A program made the translations under genes and the position numbers. 8,667 nucleotides of DNA. It comes from Oscillospiraceae bacterium. GTDB taxonomy: Bacteria > Bacillota > Clostridia > Saccharofermentanales > Saccharofermentanaceae. Positions 5,853 to 8,667 of the stretch are shown here, in pieces (the stretch's first letter is position 1; every line of letters begins with the position of its first letter). Location: assembly GCA_902767145.1 (NCBI GenBank), contig CACXGG010000227.1, forward strand, positions 1-8,667, in the 5' to 3' direction. The notes under the pieces are model-generated. The model saw only the letters and a list, made by a program, of their open reading frames with translations. It was not told where the DNA came from and searched no databases.

Positions 5853-7199
5853 ATGAGCAGGTCAGACCACGATATGACAAAAGGGAATATCTTCCGTCAT
5901 ATAGTCGCCTATGCCATCCCCATGATCCTTGGTAATTTCCTTCAGCTCTCATATAACATGGCGGACTCCGTCATAATCAGTAAGCTCCTGGGTAAGATCC
6001 CCCTCGCCGCCGTATCGGCAGTCAATCCCATCATGACACTTATGATCCTCGGTGCCTCAGGCCTGGGCATGGGAGCTTCCATCATCATCGCAAGGCTGTA
6101 CGGAGCAGAGGAATATAAAAAGCTGAAAAAGGAATATGCCACCACCGTTATCTTCGGTATCTTTTTCTCATTGGCAGTTTTTCTGGCAGGTTTTCTCCTG
6201 TCCCGCCATATACTCATCTGGACCAATACTCCTGAGGAAGTCATCCCCGAGGCGGTCATCTACCTCCGGATAATGTTCGTGGGTTTTCTCTTCACCTTCC
6301 AGTACAACATAATGTCCCACGCCCTGAGGGGCATCGGAAACTCCACCATGCCTGTGGTGTTCCTGGCCCTTTCCTGTGCCATCAACATAGGACTCGATCT
6401 CGTCTTTATCCGGGTTTTCGGAATGGGCGTTGAAGGAGCAGGTCTTGCCACTGTCATCGCAGAGGCAATATCCGTCATTTGCTGCCTTGTTTATATCGAA
6501 AGGAAAGTGAGCTTCTTCTCCCTCAGAAGGGAAGACCTTAAGATAGACAGAGGGCTTCTTTCCAAGACTCTCTCCCTGGGTTCCATGACCGCCCTTCAGC
6601 AGGCTGCCCAGCCCGTGGGAAAGATATTTATCCAGAGTGCCATCAATGCCCAGGGCGTCACCACCATGGATGCCTTCAACGCAGTCTGCAGGGTGGATGA
6701 TTTTGCATGTATCCCCGCCCAGAGTATAGGAAGCGGTATCATGACCTGCTGTGCCCAGAACAGGGGAGCGGGACTAAAGAAGAGAGTACGTGAATCTATC
6801 CGAAAAGGACTTATTGTCTCACTTTGTTATTTCCCCATCATATGCCTGACCGTACTTGTCCTGAAGCACCCCCTTATGGTCCTTCTCGCTCCCGAGGGAG
6901 CCACCGACATGATAGAGATGGGCGTCGGATATCTGGCAGTAAAAGCCTGGATATTTCTTCTCGCCTGCATAGTTAACAGCATCCAGGGATATTTCCGCGG
7001 TATGGGCAAGATGCATATCGCCCTTATATCCACGATCCTTCAGATATCCATAAGAGCAGTCATCGTCTGGATCTGGGTCCCGAAGATGGGTATCATTGCA
7101 GAGGCATACGGCTGTGCCATCGGATGGATCGCCCAGACCATCTTTGAGTATGGTTATTATTTCCTCACAAGAAAAAAACTCGAAGAAAAGATCGCCTAA
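5853..7199 (+). CDS. MATE family multidrug/cation antiporter
   Basis: A 448-residue polytopic membrane protein of the MATE family (usual length about 440-460), which exports organic cations, drugs or metabolites in exchange for Na+ or H+. Predicted to have 12 membrane segments in two six-helix halves split near residues 218-240, a charged loop. Typical signatures: the N-terminal helix YAIPMILGNFLQLSYNMADS (20-39), GLGMGASIIIARLYGA (70-85) followed by a basic loop, HALRGIGNSTMP (156-167) in the first half, and the equivalent GYFRGMGKMHIALIST (379-394) in the second. AAGGAG (5834-5839) lies 13 bases before the ATG, rather far; AAAGG (5843-5847), five bases away, may serve instead. No terminator separates it from glnA, 87 bp downstream, so partial cotranscription is possible. 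The substrate cannot be read from the sequence. Confidence 0.94.
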   Translation: MSRSDHDMTKGNIFRHIVAYAIPMILGNFLQLSYNMADSVIISKLLGKIPLAAVSAVNPIMTLMILGASGLGMGASIIIARLYGAEEYKKLKKEYATTVIFGIFFSLAVFLAGFLLSRHILIWTNTPEEVIPEAVIYLRIMFVGFLFTFQYNIMSHALRGIGNSTMPVVFLALSCAINIGLDLVFIRVFGMGVEGAGLATVIAEAISVICCLVYIERKVSFFSLRREDLKIDRGLLSKTLSLGSMTALQQAAQPVGKIFIQSAINAQGVTTMDAFNAVCRVDDFACIPAQSIGSGIMTCCAQNRGAGLKKRVRESIRKGLIVSLCYFPIICLTVLVLKHPLMVLLAPEGATDMIEMGVGYLAVKAWIFLLACIVNSIQGYFRGMGKMHIALISTILQISIRAVIVWIWVPKMGIIAEAYGCAIGWIAQTIFEYGYYFLTRKKLEEKIA

Positions 7200-7230
7200 A
7201 AAACTCTTCTGTATAGTAAAATATATTTGA

Positions 7231-7249
7231 GCCGTTTCCACGTGACGGC
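7231..7249 (+). promoter_or_regulatory. Small inverted repeat in the glnA leader
   Basis: GCCGT (7231-7235) and ACGGC (7245-7249) form a 5-bp G/C-rich stem around a 9-base loop that contains the palindrome CACGTG (7239-7244). Possible -10 boxes TATAGT (7212-7217) and TATATT (7222-7227) lie just upstream, both without a good -35. There is no T-run, so it is not a terminator, and no GlnR-type box (TGTNA-N7-TNACA) is seen. It could be an operator or a leader hairpin, or chance. Confidence 0.35.
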
Positions 7250-7286
7250 CGAGCGGTATGGATTATTTGAACACGGAGGAATTTTT

Positions 7287-8667
7287 ATGAGCAAGACATT
7301 GCAGGATGTTCTCGCTATGATCAGCGAGAACGGAATTGAGATGGTCGATTTCAAGCTTACTGATATCGACGGCAGATGGAGACATTTGAGCATTCCCGCA
7401 GAGAGACTTTCCGAGAAGACCATGACACAGGGTATCGGATTCGACGGTTCCAACTATGGCTATGCTCCTGTAGAGAACAGTGACATGGTATTTGTACCGG
7501 TCCTTGATTCTGCAGTTATCGATCAGTATTCCGAGATACCTACGCTTTCCATGATAGGAGATGTTAAGGTCATTCAGATCCCGGAGAACAAACCTTTTGA
7601 CCAGTATCCCAGAAATGTTGCCAAGAGGGCTCTGGAGTATATGAAGGAAACCGGTATCGCCGATACTATGATCATCGGTCCCGAGTATGAGTTTTATATC
7701 TTTGATGATATTTCCTATGAAGTAACTTCACAGAATGTATCTTATAACATCTTTTCGAGACAGGCTCACTGGGCCTCGAATGATGAGATGAACAACAGCG
7801 GTTATCAGATCCAGCACGGCAAGGGATATCATACATCACTTCCCATGGATGTATGTAATGACTTGAGGAGCCGTATGTGCCTTGCCATGAAGGACTATGG
7901 CATCGAGGTCAAGTATCATCATCCCGAAGTAGGTGGATGCGGCCAGATGGAGATCGAGGTAGAGCTTGGTGATATGCTCAAGCTCGCCGACGATACCATG
8001 TCAGCAAAGTATGTCATCAAGAACGAGGCAGTGATGGACGGAAGGACAGCCACCCTTATGCCCAAGCCCTTAGGCAACGAGGCAGGTAACGGAATGCATG
8101 TTCATATGCTCCTTAAAAAGGATGGACAGCCCATATTCTACGATCCCGATAATTATGCACAGCTCAGTGATACAGCCATGTGGTTCATCGGAGGACTCCT
8201 CACCCATGCAAGATCACTCTGTGCCATAACGAACCCTTCCACCAATTCCTATAAGAGACTTGTTCCCGGATTCGAGGCACCTGTCACCATCGGTTATGCC
8301 ATGGCCAACAGATCTGCGGTCATCAGGATCCCTGCATATGCCAAGACACCTGATGCAAAGAGATTCGAACTCAGGAATCCGGATGCTACATGTAACCCCT
8401 ACTATGCATATGCAGCCATCCTCATGGCAGGTCTCGACGGCATCAAGAATAAGATCGATCCCCACGAGAAGGGATGGGGCCCTTATGATTTTAATCTCTT
8501 TGACTTATCTGATGAGGAAAAGAAGAAGATCACAGGTCTTCCTTCAAGTCTCGGTGAGGCTCTGGATGAACTGGAGAAGGACCACGACTATCTGACAGCA
8601 GGAGGCGTCTTCCCCGAAAGGCTCCTTGACCAGCTCATAAAGAGGCTGAGGAAGGAAAATGAGGAGA
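7287..8667 (+). CDS. glnA: Type I glutamine synthetase, 3' end beyond window
   Basis: Makes glutamine from glutamate, ammonia and ATP; a cytosolic dodecamer in this family. 460 residues are visible and no stop is reached, close to the full family length of about 440-475. Motifs in order: FDGSNYGYAP (52-61), metal ligands Glu133 and Glu135 in GPEYEFYIF, Glu214 and Glu222 in HHPEVGGCGQMEIE, His271 in GNGMHVH, the ATP/glutamate site NPSTNSYKRLVPGFEAP (317-332) with flap Glu330, NRSAVIRIP (341-349), and Glu361 in RFELRNP. At the place of the adenylylated tyrosine of proteobacterial enzymes (NLYDL) it has NLFDL, with Phe405. The insert near residues 141-182 is shorter than in the E. coli enzyme. 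The start follows GGAGGA (7275-7280) by 6 bases. It lies 87 bp behind the MATE gene, with no terminator between. Confidence 0.96.
   Translation, partial: MSKTLQDVLAMISENGIEMVDFKLTDIDGRWRHLSIPAERLSEKTMTQGIGFDGSNYGYAPVENSDMVFVPVLDSAVIDQYSEIPTLSMIGDVKVIQIPENKPFDQYPRNVAKRALEYMKETGIADTMIIGPEYEFYIFDDISYEVTSQNVSYNIFSRQAHWASNDEMNNSGYQIQHGKGYHTSLPMDVCNDLRSRMCLAMKDYGIEVKYHHPEVGGCGQMEIEVELGDMLKLADDTMSAKYVIKNEAVMDGRTATLMPKPLGNEAGNGMHVHMLLKKDGQPIFYDPDNYAQLSDTAMWFIGGLLTHARSLCAITNPSTNSYKRLVPGFEAPVTIGYAMANRSAVIRIPAYAKTPDAKRFELRNPDATCNPYYAYAAILMAGLDGIKNKIDPHEKGWGPYDFNLFDLSDEEKKKITGLPSSLGEALDELEKDHDYLTAGGVFPERLLDQLIKRLRKENEE

Overview
The window looks like chromosomal DNA from an anaerobic Bacillota bacterium of the class Clostridia, perhaps a gut or rumen lineage. 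The signs are strong GGAGG-type ribosome binding sites, heavy use of AGA/AGG arginine codons, a DUF4250 gene, independent phosphoglycerate mutase, an aldo/keto reductase with a ferredoxin-like tail, and a secreted serpin. The genus cannot be fixed from the sequence. I see no transposase, integrase, CRISPR array, rRNA or tRNA.

Layout. The 3' half of an endonuclease IV gene (nfo) enters from the left edge, followed 17 bp later by a 58-aa DUF4250 gene. A promoter then drives gpmI (phosphoglycerate mutase, glycolysis), which ends at a strong intrinsic terminator. Behind it lies the most unusual stretch: three tandem copies of exactly 60 bp (2399-2578), each an imperfect palindrome with TTTCTC/GAGAAA arms, in the leader of a secreted or lipid-anchored serpin gene. 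The serpin gene has its own terminator, whose T-run overlaps an extended -10 promoter for a DJ-1/PfpI-family gene. That gene meets a minus-strand aldo/keto reductase end to end: the two stop codons form the palindrome TGATCA with no base between them. A 63-bp divergent region separates the reductase from a plus-strand MATE transporter, and 87 bp later a type I glutamine synthetase gene (glnA) begins and runs off the right edge.

How the genes relate. Most of the window is housekeeping: DNA repair, glycolysis and nitrogen assimilation. DJ-1 homologue, aldo/keto reductase and MATE pump lie together and could share a role in carbonyl, redox or xenobiotic stress, but this rests only on adjacency. 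The serpin is an outward-facing protease inhibitor. I do not see a complete undescribed multi-gene system. The strongest candidate for something new is the 60-bp palindromic array, followed by the serpin reactive loop with its two cysteines and the glutamine synthetase with phenylalanine at the usual adenylylation site.
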